Shown: one piece after another, positions 11,101-24,117 of the stretch | How positions within the stretch are numbered: position 1 is the stretch's first letter | Layout of the letters: each line of letters opens with the position of its first letter | Source of the DNA: Dirofilaria immitis | Lineage: Eukaryota; Nematoda; Chromadorea; Rhabditida; Onchocercidae | DNA: 64,000 nucleotides | Assembly: GCA_024305405.1 (NCBI GenBank) | Contig: JAKNDB010000098.1 | Span: 2,312,501 to 2,376,500 of the forward strand | Direction: 5' to 3' | Notes under the pieces: model-generated | Seen by the model: only the letters and a program-made list of their open reading frames with translations | What the model was told of the DNA's origin: nothing | The model's database searches: none | Translations under genes and position numbers: made by a program

Positions 11101-13144
11101 AAATTTACTTCTAATATTTCTTTTCTATCGTTCCACTTCTTCGAGGCCAACCTCGTCTGTATATCATGTGGGATTTTATCACTGATTTTCGTTTCGGTCA
11201 ACAGTTCCCAAGAGTTAATACCAGCATCAGACTGGACTAAATCATCACTTGATTCGCCATAATGTTCCTAAATTCCCAAAATAGATATAAAATTTATTTC
11301 CTGTGTAACCCTCAAGAATGTTATTGTGGAATAATTTAAAAGCGGTAAGAATATGATCTAAAGCTAAAAGTTAGAACAAAAGCGATTTCTTTATTTTCAA
11401 TCACTGAGAAAAAAAATAGATCGATACTTATATATGTATCATTTCTACGGATATTAAAATAAATTTTCTAAATTTTATGTCAATTAAAAATGGACCACAT
11501 TTTCGTCTAGCGTGCAAGATTTTACAGCGGCATCGTTTTTGATTCGTTCTTGTTCATATGTTTCGAAATCTTTCTCAGCTTTTTCTGAATATTCGGTAAT
11601 CTTCTTTGATTTGGTTTTATCAGAGAATATTCCATCAGCGATAGAGACTGCTACTTTTTCTCCAACTAATCGTAAAATAGCACCAAAAACCTTACAGCTT
11701 GCTTCACGGACGTCCGGATCGCTATCTTTACTGTGCTGAAAAATCTCGGTGATTTATGCATCGAACAATTCAAAGGGAAACATTGCTTTTATTTTATAAG
11801 CTAGCAAAATAAAAAAGAGAAAATTTTACTTTAACAAGATATTGTCCAATAGTTCTGATAAATGCTATTGGTGTAGCATTTCGTGGATAATGGCATAAAA
11901 TACAATAAATCCATTGGTCTATGCTTGCTTTCACATTGGGATTTGTAGCTTTTCTAATGCTTCACATATCGGATCAGTAAGAATCGCACTATCACACTGG
12001 AAAAGAACTATGAAGCTTAAGAGAGTCATAAAACTGATTAGGAAATACATGACAATAAAAATAATTTCCTAAGTAAGCGTATAAACATACATATTCAGTG
12101 ATAACTGATAAGCATTCCACAATAGCTTCCTTAACTGAGGCTTTTTTTCTTTAAATTTCTCCAGTATATGCAGTAATATCTGCAAAAGAGAATTTTAATT
12201 CGTCAAGATAATTCCATTCGAAACTATTATAATTTAGAAGTATTCGAAAATTTTCTAAATTAATTTGAAACTACATACCATAGGGATGTATTTTATGAAA
12301 TTTTTGCGCAGTCCTTTAACAAATGCTGTTATTGCTCGTAATGCCAATGTTACAACGACAATATTCGAATCTTTTATTATGATCTGAAAAAAATTTGTTC
12401 TAGGAAAATAAAAAAATATCCTATGTGAAATCATCAAAAATTCTTTTAAATTAAAAAATTCGTTTAGCATATGTTGACTCCACTTTCTGTGATATGCAAA
12501 ATAAGTCTTCAATTCGATTAGCTTGCTAATCAGTATTGAAAAATTAATCAACAACAAAAATGCTATTCATAATAAATCAGCAAAACTTCGAGTGGGACAT
12601 ATATTTCGATATTGCAATTAATAAGCAATAAATGCTTGATAATTTCATTTATTCAGCAAACAATATCTGAAATTCGGTTAAATGAAGGAAAAAATATAAT
12701 CCTAACAGTTTCAGTCAAAAATTACCTTAGAAAACGTAATTAACCGGAAAAAGTCTTGATTAAAAATGATCTTAGAAAATGATTTTTTTAATCGAAAATG
12801 GTCTCAGATAACGGCGTTAATCAAAAACAGGTTCTTATATAATGATCGTAACTAGAAAGAGAATTCAAATATATGATTTTAATCAAAAACAAATCTTAAC
12901 CAGAAATAGATCTAGGAAATGGTGCTAATCAAAAAAGAATTAATAGAATGAAAGAATGAAATGCGCTAACCAATTTTAATTCAGCAAAAATTTCATTGTA
13001 TTTTATTTTTGGATCAATATATGGATGTTGTGATAAAGTATCAATCAGTGCTGATATTACATCTCGTCTTTCGGTCCATTTCGTTGAACGGATAGTTTGA
13101 AAGAAGTCAACAGGCAAATGATTTTTTATATCCACTTCATCCAT
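8180..13144 (-). CDS. XMAP215/ZYG-9-like microtubule polymerase with two TOG domains
   Basis: TOG proteins bind tubulin and promote microtubule growth at plus ends and centrosomes. Fourteen exons: 13144..12971, 12383..12279, 12179..12091, 11996..11830, 11735..11499, 11267..11109, 11023..10944, 10870..10766, 10556..10467, 10356..10189, 9971..9837, 9668..9523, 8739..8530, 8375..8180 (TGA). The corrected product is about 688 residues. TOG-A (about 10-230) opens with LPVDFFQTIRSTKWTERRD and has VTLALRAITAFVKGLRKNF and DPDVREASCKVFGAI. TOG-B (about 285-510) opens with IPHDIQTRLASKKWNDRKE and has AARCITGFANGLRYRF and DPESREASFVALGAI. These match TOG2/TOG3-type repeats. The tail is basic and then Ser/acidic, ending GDQYVDSD. 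C. elegans ZYG-9 has three TOGs and about 1,400 residues, so this is a short form. Single-base slips occur in exons 3, 4, 12 and 14 (short A/T runs) and at the starts of exons 7 and 14. Confidence 0.85.
9076..9203. repeat. Direct duplication of about 57 bp in the TOG gene intron 12
   Basis: AAATAAATGGGTATATTTATGAGAAAAT...CATCATAATATTACT occurs twice in tandem with few differences. It lies between exons 12 and 13. Confidence 0.8.
12700..12945. repeat. Degenerate repeat of about 40 bp in the TOG gene intron 1
   Basis: Variants of CTTAGAAAATGATTTTAATCAAAAA and TTAACCAGAAA recur about six times. No coding potential was seen. Confidence 0.55.
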
Positions 13145-14365
13145 TTTTTATACCTTTAATATAACCTAATCATATTAACAGTTATCAGTGATAAGCAAGC
13201 AATCACTATTGTCAAAAAAGTGATTAGAAAGTAACAGCCATTCATCAACATTCCAGCTATTACAAATAGAAAGAGTTGATCAAAGAGGCATGAAAATTAG
13301 GCCAATCGTTCATTAAGGTCAATTATTATTCCATATAATAAATGATATTAGATTCTCTTTCAAGAAAGAGATGATAAGCAATAACTATGTCACTCATATG
13401 ATAAGATAAATGTTTGAAGTCAAATTCATCTGCCAAATGAACTTAGGAACAGATCTCAGCTTCATTTGGCCACAAATAGCTAGGCTCCACCAATTAACTA
13501 ATAATCCTCACACAGCTTCTCACATAGTAAGGGTCATTTTGCTTAAGGTTATTATTTTACGCGCCTAATATTTTTTTTCAATCTTCGCTAATTCACATAT
13601 CCACTCATCCGGTAATTTCTTCAGCAATTGCTTTACCTCATTTACACTCATTCTCTAGCATAATTGCAAAACGTGGTTATCTAATTATTTTCTCAATCTA
13701 TCGTTACACAATGATTTCTTACTTTCTTATATCTCTGCTGTCTCTTCAATCTGCAAATCTTTTTTATACTTTGATCTTTAACTATTCTTCAAATTTTTTC
13801 TGGCATCTCTTTGAATTTCATCTATTTCCCGATATCGTTAAAAAAAAGAAAGAAAGAGAGATAAAACAATCCTATACATTCTTCTGATAATGAATAAATG
13901 GCTTAAATGGTTTGAAATGCATTATCAATATCATTTAATTACAACCATCAGGAGACTGATAAGATATCAGTGAGAATTTGTTAAAATGATATTTATGACA
14001 ATTTAAACTCATCAAAACAATTTGGTGAACAATAGATAAAATATTCAGTCTATTGTTGATTACCATTATCATATAATCGAATAAATGATAATAATGATAA
14101 GATGATTAATTTTAATTAGTCATATATCTCTGTTGCAATTTTTTCATTTTCATTACACATTCGAAATATAAATTCATTGTTTCAGTGAATAAATATGTGT
14201 AAATTCTAATTTTACAATTATGAGTTTTTTTCGTTTTCTTTTTATATAATTTTCTTGGCCATTTTTTATTTTATATAATTTTCTTAGCCATTTTTCTAAT
14301 ATAATTTTCTTGGCTATTTTTTTCTTTCATTCATTTACATTCGAATAATTGACAAAAAGTGCATT
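13145..14365. other. Upstream region of the TOG gene
   Basis: AT-rich, with two blocks of more complex sequence at 13400-13530 and 13600-13680. The second contains a 28-codon minus-strand frame (13651..13565) described among the findings. No promoter motif is convincing. Confidence 0.45.
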
Positions 14366-14569
14366 TTGTATAGCCAAGTAACAAAAAAAAAACTGTTGAA
14401 AAGCTCACGAAACACGTATTCCTTCAATTTACGCCACCTGTTTTCCATCTACAACAAAACCTTTGTTTACGAACATCAGCAAACATTCATTATCAGATTC
14501 ATTTTCACCAAACAAAAACAATTGTTAGACGATAAAATTTCAGTTTTTCTGACTCATGTTAACCCCATG

Positions 14570-15310
14570 TTTATATTGTTATTACCATCTGAATATGTAA
14601 TAAATATTAAATATATCATGGATTCTGGATATATCATAATTTCTGATATATGATGGATTCTGATTCATGTTAGGATTATTTACTTATTCTCGACTTATGC
14701 TTATATTCTTATTGTCATCAGAATATGTAATAAATATTAAATCCTAACATATCATGGATTATTTACTTATTCTCGATTCGTGCTTATATTGTTATCACTA
14801 TCTGAATATGCAATAAATATTAAATATATCATGGATTTTGATTCATGTTAGGATTATTTACTTATTCTCGATTTATGCTTATATCCTTATTGTCATCGTT
14901 TGATATTGGTTTTGGTTATATTAAGATAGTATTGCTTATTTTTAGTTTATTGAATGTGTAATTTTTTTGTAATAAATATTAAGTATATCATGGATTCTGA
15001 ATATATCATGATTTCTGACATATCATGGATTCTGATTCATATTAGAATTATTTATTTAATCTCGATTTATGTTCATATTGTTATTACTATCTGAATATGC
15101 AATAAATATTAAATATTTCATTGATTCTGATTCATGTTGAGATTATTTACTTATTTTCGATTTATATTTATATTATTATTATCATCTAAATGTATAATAA
15201 ATATTAAAAATGTGATGGATTCTGATTTACGCTGAAACTGCTTATTTCTGATTCACGTTTATATTGCTATAATCATATAAATATATAATATAAATATATG
15301 GTTGAAGTCG
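14570..15310. repeat. Diverged tandem repeat of about 90-150 bp, six copies
   Basis: Each copy has AATAAATATTAAATATATCA, then TGGATTCTGATTCATGTTAGG, then TTATTTACTTATTCTCGA and TTATGCTTATATTGTTATTA. Copy lengths vary through internal deletions. The plus-strand open frame at 14366..14653 runs into it and is not credible as a gene. Confidence 0.75.
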
Positions 15311-15946
15311 AGAATTATTTATATTGTTGAATTGATACAAATATCAAATGACAGTATAACGAAATACTCTCCACGTCAAAAATTACACGTTTTAACAATT
15401 CAAATTTTCCGTTAGCGTACAAATCACAAATCATAAATCACAAAATGTCAATTCTTCATTCATATATATCAATCAAATTGTTAATTTAAAATTTTTGATA
15501 TTTTAAACAAAATTTTTATTAACCAAACTAATCAATCTTACGAGAATTATTTTCATTTATCTATCTGAAAACTTTGACAAATCAATATATCCCAGATATC
15601 ACATAGATACATATATATATATATATATACATATATAATTAACATTTGATATTTTTGACATCTTCTTGACATGCATGAATGTACAATATATCAATTATTG
15701 ATTGATAATATAAAAATTTTGAAATTATCAATAAAAGAAAACAAAAAAATATTACAAAATAAATAAACAAATAAATAAAACAATAATTTAAGAAAAAATT
15801 TTTTAAAAAAGGAAAATATTTCTGTTCGATTTTTCGATTTTTTTCTTTTTTTCGTCAAATAATTTTTGTTTCTTTCTTTCTTTCCTTTTTCGTTTTTTTG
15901 TTTTCTTTAATTTGATTAATTTTTGTGAATATAAACAGAAAATTTT

Positions 15947-16123
15947 TTACTTTTCATTTTCATCTTCTTCTTCGTCTTCTTCATTGTCTTCGTCTTCATC
16001 GTCTTCGTCTTCATCGTCTTCTTCTTCATCGTCTTCTTCTTCTTCGTCTTCTTCTTCGTCGTCTTCTTCTTCGTCGTCTTCTTCTTCGTCGTCTTCTTCT
16101 TCTTCGTTCGTTGGTATATTCAT
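15947..16123 (-). other. Acidic trinucleotide-repeat open frame (GAA/GAC)n
   Basis: On the minus strand an ATG at 16123 opens a 58-codon frame, MNIPTNEEEEDDEEED and onward, made almost only of Glu and Asp, ending DENEK and TAA. On the plus strand the same DNA reads as poly-Ser. A trinucleotide expansion keeps every frame open, so coding is not shown. An in-frame TAA sits directly before the ATG and no acceptor flanks it. I treat it as a microsatellite unless transcripts say otherwise. Confidence 0.6.
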
Positions 16124-16641
16124 TTAAAAATTTTTTAATTTTATACTTGAAATGATAAATTAAATTATTTCATACATTTTATTTTTAGTACTTGAAATAC
16201 AAATTAAATTAATTCCATTTTATTAAGCGATACTTATTTGTTTATTCATTTAAAAATTAAAATTTATTTTTTAATTTCATACTTAAAATGATACAATTAA
16301 ATTATTTGATGTATTTCAATTTTAGTACCTAAAATGCAAATCAAATTAATTCTATTTTATTAAATATTGAATTAAATTAGTTTTATTTTACTAAATATTA
16401 AATGATATTTATTTGTTTATTCATTTGAAAATTGTTTAATGTATTTTTAAATTTTGTACTCAAAAATGAATAAACTAAATTATTTGATGCATATTATTTT
16501 TAATATCTATGATGTGAATCGAATTAATTTCATTTTATTAATTGGTATTCGAAATATAAAAATTAATTAATTCAAAAAAAAGATTTCAGCGCCGAAAATA
16601 TAAAACACGATTAACAGTTACCGTATTTATTATGTTTTTAC

Positions 16642-16691
16642 CTAAATTTAATATATTTTGCCGTCGAGCTACCGTATCCCTTCTTCTTCAT
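16642..16691 (-). CDS. Possible isolated first exon
   Basis: On the minus strand ATG at 16691 opens MKKKGYGSSTAKYIKF and reaches AG|GTAAAA, a fair donor, at 16641. The base composition (GGGATACGGTAGCTCGACGG) stands out from its surroundings. No second exon in the right phase was found downstream, so this is a weak candidate. Confidence 0.2.
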
Positions 16692-17428
16692 TATCCATTA
16701 CAAATAATTTTTGATAAATTGAATAACAGTTGAAATTATCATCTCAAAATTTTTAAAAATTTTGACGAATAATAAAAATTCTTTTATCTTTTTTCCGAAA
16801 ATATATTTAAAAAATTGAAATATAAAAGTGAAAAAATTAAAAAAGTGATTTCCAATTAAATTACTTTTTCATTTATCATTAACTCTGATATCTTGTTTTG
16901 GATTATAATGATATATCATTAACTCTGATATCTTGTTTGCATAATAATGACATATGATAATGATAACGCTGATCCAATTAATAATTTTTGATGAAAATTA
17001 TAATTATCTTCCTTTCTTTTTTTTTGCTTCCAATAGTACTTACGATATTTTAAAACTTGATAATTTGTTTTCTTGCTTGCATTTGATAATGATGCATGAT
17101 AATGATAATGATAATTCAGCTAACAAATCTTGATGAAAATTATAATCATCTTCTTTATTAAATTTTGATTAAAGAAAAAAATCTGTTACAATCTTAATCA
17201 TTATCATATCGAATCTATAATAAATAATTTATTCAAGGATTAAAATTAATTAATTGATGAGGCTTAAATTTAATTAAGCTTTCAATCAACAATCAACAAT
17301 TTTATCACTTTATTTATTTTACAAGCTGTCTGTAGTAGTTGCCAATTTATTTCTCATTTTATTCCTATCATTTCAATTTGACTTTTATCAATTAGATAAA
17401 ATTTTCGATCAATCGTGGATCATCAGAA

Positions 17429-17900
17429 ATTTCATTTCGATTTTCAGTATCTTCGCTTACGAATGCCAATTTTAATCACTGATAAATACGAATCTTATCA
17501 TACTGATTGATTATTATATCACTTAGCGAAATATTCAAGTATTATAAGATTTTTATTAGATTTAAAAAAGATCGGATAACGTTTTTGATCAAAATGAACA
17601 AATTTAATTGTGAATGAATCATCATAATTTCATTTCAATTTCAAATATCTTCGCTTATGAATGCCAATTTTAATTACTGATAAATACGAATCTTATCATT
17701 TTGATTGATCATTATCATCAGAAATTATCACTTGGCAAGATATTCAAGTATTATAAGATTTCTATTAAGTTCAAAAAGGTCAGATAACATTTTTGATCAA
17801 AACGAACAAATTAAATTGTGAATGAATGAATCATCAAAATTTCATTTCAATTTCAAGTATCTTCGTTTATGAATGCCAATTTTAATTTAGTGATTATAAA
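17429..17900. repeat. Tandem repeat of about 200 bp, 2.4 copies
   Basis: The segment running from ATTTCATTTCAATTTCAA through CGCTTATGAATGCCAATTTT, AAATACGAATCTTATCAT and ATATTCAAGTATTATAAGAT recurs at about 17429, 17625 and 17838 (the last truncated). AT-rich and non-coding. Confidence 0.75.
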
Positions 17901-18184
17901 TAAGAAGTGATTTTTTTTTTTAATTTGATAGTTAAATAAATTTAGATAATTATTTAGCATATCTTTTTTTTTTACAAATTTATCATTTCATTTTATGATA
18001 TATTCAGTTTTTATCATTTATCATCTGGTATCATCGTCGTTTCGCTAATTTTGAAAATATTCGAAATAAATATGAGACGAATTTGATGAGAGCTATTTTA
18101 ATGTATTTATCTTAAGTGGTCAGTTGTTCGTGGTTACTTCTCTCTCTTTCTCTGTTATAGATTGAAATCGATGAATTGTTGAAT

Positions 18185-18362
18185 ATTATCATTATTATTA
18201 TTATTACGATTATTATTAGTAGTATTATTATTACGATTATTATTGTTGGTATTATTATTATTACTATTATTATTATTATTATTATTGCCATTATTATTAT
18301 TATTATCATTATTATTACTATTATTATTATCACGATTATTATTGTTAGTATCATTATCACTA
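18185..18362. repeat. (ATT)n microsatellite with ACG/GTT interruptions
   Basis: About 60 trinucleotide units, mostly ATT. Both strands are open through it (poly-Ile frames), which is an artefact. Confidence 0.9.
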
Positions 18363-18869
18363 TCTTTTTGAGCACCCTGTTTTGCGAAAAAAAAATATAA
18401 TCGATCTCATCATAATTGATACATATATGAGGTTATAAGCCATAGGAATAGTATTCAAATTGCGGAATGAAATATTTACATAGCAAATTGTAAACTGTAA
18501 ACTGATAGTTGAAAGCAAAATGAAGAATACAGTATCATATTTTATCCTTATCTTTAAAGCAATGTAATATGATATGATTAGGAGAAAATGATTGACATTG
18601 ATCCTATAATTTCTTAGCGCTAATATTTCAACCTGTCAACATTAAATTGATCCTAAGATTTTTGGCGCAGTGTTTTATGTTAAAAAAAATGCGCATACCT
18701 AATTTATCATCCTGTTGTACTCGATTTTTTTATCAAACTTTTTTTTTTTATTTTATCAAAATAATCAGAGAATTTACTAAATTTTAATCCTTTCCTTCGT
18801 ATTTATTTTTGCTGGAAAATGTTTTTGTTATTATTCATCAAATTTTTTTTTCTTTTTCATATCTCTTTT

Positions 18870-19265
18870 CTATATATTCAATATCATTAATTTATCACGA
18901 TATCCTATTTGAATATATTCGTTATCATTAATTTAACACTATATCTTATTTGTATATATTCAATATCATTAATTTAACACTATATCTTATTTGTATATAT
19001 TCGATATCATTAATTTATCGCTATATTTTTATTTGGATATATTCGACATCATTAATTTAACACTATATCTTATTTGTATATATTCAATATCATTAATTTA
19101 ACACTATATCTTATTTGTATATATTCAATATCATTAATTTAACACTATATCTTATTTGTATATATTCAATATCATTAATTTAACACTATATCTTATTTGT
19201 ATATATTCGATATCATTAATTTAACACTATATCTTATTTGTATATATTCAATATCATTCATTTAT
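18870..19265. repeat. 41-bp tandem repeat, about 9.5 copies
   Basis: The unit is TATATATTCAATATCATTAA followed by TTTAACACTATATCTTATTTG. The central copies are identical or differ by one base, so amplification is recent; the first two copies are more diverged. Confidence 0.9.
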
Positions 19266-22200
19266 CAACTTAATGATGATTATTAGAATTATTTTATCAT
19301 CAATTCATGATGAAATTTTCGAACAAAAATATCGTTCAAAATTAGAAAGAAAAAAATTAAGTTATTAATTTAAAATTTCGATTTCTGATTCATTCATAAT
19401 TATAAAAAAAAAAAATTTTGCAACTATGATAATCAAATCCCTTATATTTCATTGTATTCAAATTTATTATTAATGATTATAACAAATACTTCTAACTAAA
19501 ATTCTTGTCATCATAAATGGTCAAATTATTGTTGATGATAAATTATTTTCCAATGTTTACATTTAAAATTTTCCAATATCCGATAGCAATCAGTAATATA
19601 CGCTCATTTATCAACAACTATATGATTATTATATTAATTTAGCAAATCGAAATTTAGAATAAAAGCAATTTAAATGAATATAAATTTGATAAGAAATAAA
19701 TTATCATATTATAGAAATTGATAATGTTCTTTTTCATTTTTTCTTTGGTTATCATTTAATAATTTAGCAATTGATAAGAATTTCTCGAGTTTTTTATGAA
19801 ACTTTTACAGTTCATTAAATTCTATTGAACTGAAATCTATTAGACATATATATTGTTGTACAATTTTTTTTATCATTTTGCTACTGATTTTTGATTATCT
19901 ATTTTAATTCTTAATTATTTTTTCTTACCTCTTTTTTCTTTAATTTCTTAACTTATTTCTCTGATAAGCACGCAAAGATAAAGTAGTGATAAGTTAATAT
20001 CAGTTTGATAAGTTAATATCAGTTTACTATTATCATAATTGGAGACAGTTTCGTTACAAATTATCATCGTTTTTCTTATCTCTGAGAAAAGAAAAAATCA
20101 GATACAATAGTTCTCGATCAATAAGAATTTGGCCAAATAACTTGGCCAAAAAAACTACTACAACTACCTTTAGCTTGAATATCATCTCATCTATTACAAG
20201 AAATGACTATCTTTGAGATCAATGGAAATTATCGCAAATATAAATTAAATGTTTGATCAAAAAATGAAATAATTATTGATTTTTCTTTTTTTTTAAAGTA
20301 AAATCAACGATCAATCAAAACTTATGCAAATGTTTCGCTTCCTCATTAATTTTTTTAGCGGCTTTTCTTTGATGCAGAAGAAGTTGACGTTAGCTATGCA
20401 TATCTGGTCAATCGTAAAAATTCCATATGTTACTTATAGTTGATATCATACTTATTGCTTTCAGCGATTTTCGCTTTTCATAACTATTCGTAAATCATTC
20501 CTTAATACCTAAGATGTTTATTAATTATCAAACGTAGCTGATTTGCGAAAATTTGTTTTCGCACGTAATCGATTTGGAAATATTTGACTTTTCGAATAGC
20601 CAATTTACAAAAATTTGTTTTCTGCACGTAGCCGATTTGTAAAAATTTTTTTTGCACGTAGCTAATTTGGAAATATTTACTTTCCCACGTAGTTAATTCA
20701 CAAAATTTTTTTCACGTAGTATTGAATCTATGATGTAATGATGATTTCGCATCATCTACTCATTTTCTCGCATCCCACTTATTTTTCTCGAAATCGAAGT
20801 CGCGGCTTCTCTTTTTCTTAATATCATTTCTATTAAGGAATGCTTAATCATTAAATCGTTATATGTTAGTTTATCAACAATGATTGATATTGACTGGAAA
20901 GGATGAAAAAAACCTAATCGGGAAATACCAGCATTTTAGTCGAGAAATATCAGCATTTTAAGCCCATTTTGATGTCTAAATTTATTGCTAATTCGACGAG
21001 AGTTTGAAATAATATCTATCAGCATTTCTGTTATTATTAATATTTATTTGTTTAGATTTTTTATAGAAAGAAAATGAAAATATCCTAAACCATTTTTATA
21101 TGATAATCATTATAGTTTTAATAAAAAAATTTAGCAAAATTATGATTGCAGGAATTTTTTTTCGAGATTAAAATATTATCATTATCATTATTATTGGTAA
21201 TTTAATCAATATTATCATTCATTATTGATTAATTTTTGTGCTATTTTCTTTTTATTCCAAAGGAAAAATATATACAAATGAAAATATAAATCGAAATTTT
21301 AAATTTCCAAAAAATCAATAAATTTTCGGTTATATCTTATTATTGAAAATCAGTTGCGACTAAAAATTTCTTGCGACTTAAAAAAAACATAGAAAAATAT
21401 GTTTATTTTATTTTTATTATAACATTTCGAGAAGGATTAAAGATCATCATATCATCATTCCATTTAGAACATCATATTTTCACATAATGACGAATCAAGA
21501 TATATTCATAATTGATATTTCTCAATTCCGAACGCATCGATTAATGTTGCAATAAGCCTATAGGATAAGCAATTGATAAAAAAAAACTTTAATTATTGAT
21601 ATTGCAAATATTAAAACTTCTCAAATAATCCCACTGATGAATCAACTGCACGAATTTACCTGGACTGAAGGTAAAATGAAACAAAATAAATAAATATTTT
21701 TGTTTATTAAAAATGAAGAAAAAGAACAAATACTTTTGTTTACTAAAAATAAAGAAAAAGAAAGTTTTAAAAAAATCAGCGATTGTTTAATATTTCCATT
21801 ATTAAATTATTATGTATTAAAATTAAAAAAAAATGAAAATAAATTTTAAAAACTAAAAACGAATTTTGAGTAAACAAATAAAATAAATAAATATTTATAA
21901 GAAAAAAGAAAAGGATAGTCTAGAATTAGAAGTAACAATTCTTTAATGATTTCCGCTTATTAAAATTATCGATTACCAAAATAAGAATTGTAAATAAAAT
22001 TTCGAAAGCTTAATTTGTAAACAATAATAAATGATTGGCATTTAAAATATAGCAAAAATCTTCTCATACGTCTTACTTCTATTATTTTACAAATTCACAA
22101 CACAATACGTAAATTTAATGAATTTATCGTAAATTTTTGCGAAATATATTTTTTCTTGCGAAATATTCGTTTTTTTTGATGAATTTATCGTAAATTTTGC

Positions 22201-23119
22201 AAAATATGTATATTTTTTTGATGAATTGAATTTATCGTAAGTTTTGCAAAATATATAGATTTTTTCGATGAATTAGTTTATCATAAATTTCTGCAAAATA
22301 TATTTTTTTCTTGCGAAATATTCGTTTTCTTTTTTGTTCATAAAATTGATAAAAATTATCAGTATTGAATGAATCAAAATTATAAATAACTCTAATAGAT
22401 TTTATCATTTGCTTTTTTTTGTTTATTGATTGTGTAAATTATACATACAAATATATGTGTGTGTGTGTTGTGAAAGATTTATGATTTTTTCTTGTCTCTT
22501 TTGTTCATAATTTAAAAGTAAATAATTTTGCTTATTTATTATTAATTGCAAATTTTATTGTTTGTCATTATTTACTCGTTAAATGTTCTTTAATCTTTTA
22601 TTTATTTTATAAAATTTGTTTTTATTCCTAAAAAAAAAAAGTATTTCTTTCTCTTTTTTCTTTTGTTTGAAAAAATTTTAAACTAAAAAGTTTTTTTGTC
22701 GCAAAAATGTTTTTTATTAAATTTTCTAAAATAAATTTTTGCAATTCGAAAAAAAAGGAAAAGTCTTTTCAAAAGTAACAATGAAATGATAAATTTTTTT
22801 AAGAAAAAAAGCTTTTCATAAATAGCAATTTCAAAATGGCAACTTCGAGAAAATTTTATAGTAATTTAAAAAAATAAAATAAAATGAAAAAAAAAGAGAG
22901 AATTAATGTCAATGTAATAATGAAAGTAGAAGGTAATGAATGTGCTTTGATTCATTAGAAAAAAAAATCATTCAATTGATTAATTTTATCATTTCCTTCA
23001 TTTTTATCAATTTTATCATCTAAAAAAATAATCCTTACACATTTATATCAGCTTAATTGAAATGATCTTAGAAATAGAAATAACCATAAAAAAATAAGAA
23101 TCCAAATCATACCTTAACA
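19266..23119. other. AT-rich intergenic region with short degenerate repeats
   Basis: Contains GCACGTAGC/GATTTG repeats of about 48 bp at 20520-20720, and GATGAATTTATCGTAAATTTTGC repeats of about 60 bp at 22110-22330. A plus-strand stretch at 20359..20439 is exon-like (TTTTTTTAG acceptor, then 26 open codons beginning RLFFDAEEVDVSYAYLVNRK), but no partner exon was found. Otherwise nothing was seen. Confidence 0.5.
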
Positions 23120-23790
23120 ATTTATTCACATCTCATTGATTCTGATTTCTGTTCGATTTCTGTTAATCGAATAGAAAGTACAGTGCGAAATGAATGCGTT
23201 AATTGGATGATTATTATCAATGTATTGACACATCTAAACAATCGATAATTTGCGGAGAAAATAAGATATCGATATGACTGAATATTATGAAATAGAAGTC
23301 GTGTGACATGAGAATGGTGATATTACGTGCAAATAGATCAAACCATTTATTCACAGCTCGTTGATTCTGATTTCTATTCGATTTCTGTTAATCGAACAGA
23401 AAGTACAGTGCGAAATGAATGTGTTAATTGGATGATTATTATCAATGTATTGACACATCTAAACAATCGATAATTTGCGGAGAAAATAAGATATCGATAT
23501 GACTGAATATTATGAAATAGAAGTCGTGTGACATGAGAATGGTGATATTACGTGCAAATAGATCAAACCATTTATTCACAGCTCGATGATTCTGATTTCT
23601 ATTAACTGAATGGAAGGTATAATGCAAAATGAATGCCTTAATTGGGGGATTATTATCAATATTGACATATCTAAACAATCAATAGTTTTGGGTTAAAATG
23701 AGATATCAATATGATTGGATACTACGAAATGAAAGCCGTAATATGACGATAATGATGTTACATGATGGTAATGATGATGATAATGATGAT
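23120..23790. repeat. 225-bp tandem repeat, three copies
   Basis: Copies begin at 23120, 23345 and 23570 with ATTTATTCACAGCTCGTTGA or close. The first two are nearly identical; the third carries many substitutions and small deletions and then passes into a (GAT)n tract. Open frames on the minus strand here are repeat-derived. Confidence 0.9.
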
Positions 23791-24117
23791 GATGATGATG
23801 ATAATGATTGGTAAATGGTGATTGGTGATGATTGAAAAGCGACAGCTGCATTATCTTCCGAACTTTTCCATCTCTTTCGTTTGCTCGAAAAACTCATCAC
23901 AACAGTTAGGCATACATTTTATTCATTGTCCAATACAAGTCTTTTTCGTTGTTTTTTTGTTCCTTATTTTATGAGTTAGTATATAAATAATAAATTTGAA
24001 ATTAGTAATTAATTAATTGGTAATTGATTAATTAATTACCAATTAATTGGAGGATGAAAATAATTTTGTTAATAAAAACTTTGCTATTCACGTCTTTTGA
24101 CGTTTTTTTGTCCATCA

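Noticed and set aside
14366..14653. 95-codon plus-strand open frame
   Set aside because: It has no recognisable homology and runs into a diverged tandem repeat; composition is that of the intergenic background.
18112..18400. Poly-Ile open frames on both strands
   Set aside because: They are products of an (ATT)n microsatellite.
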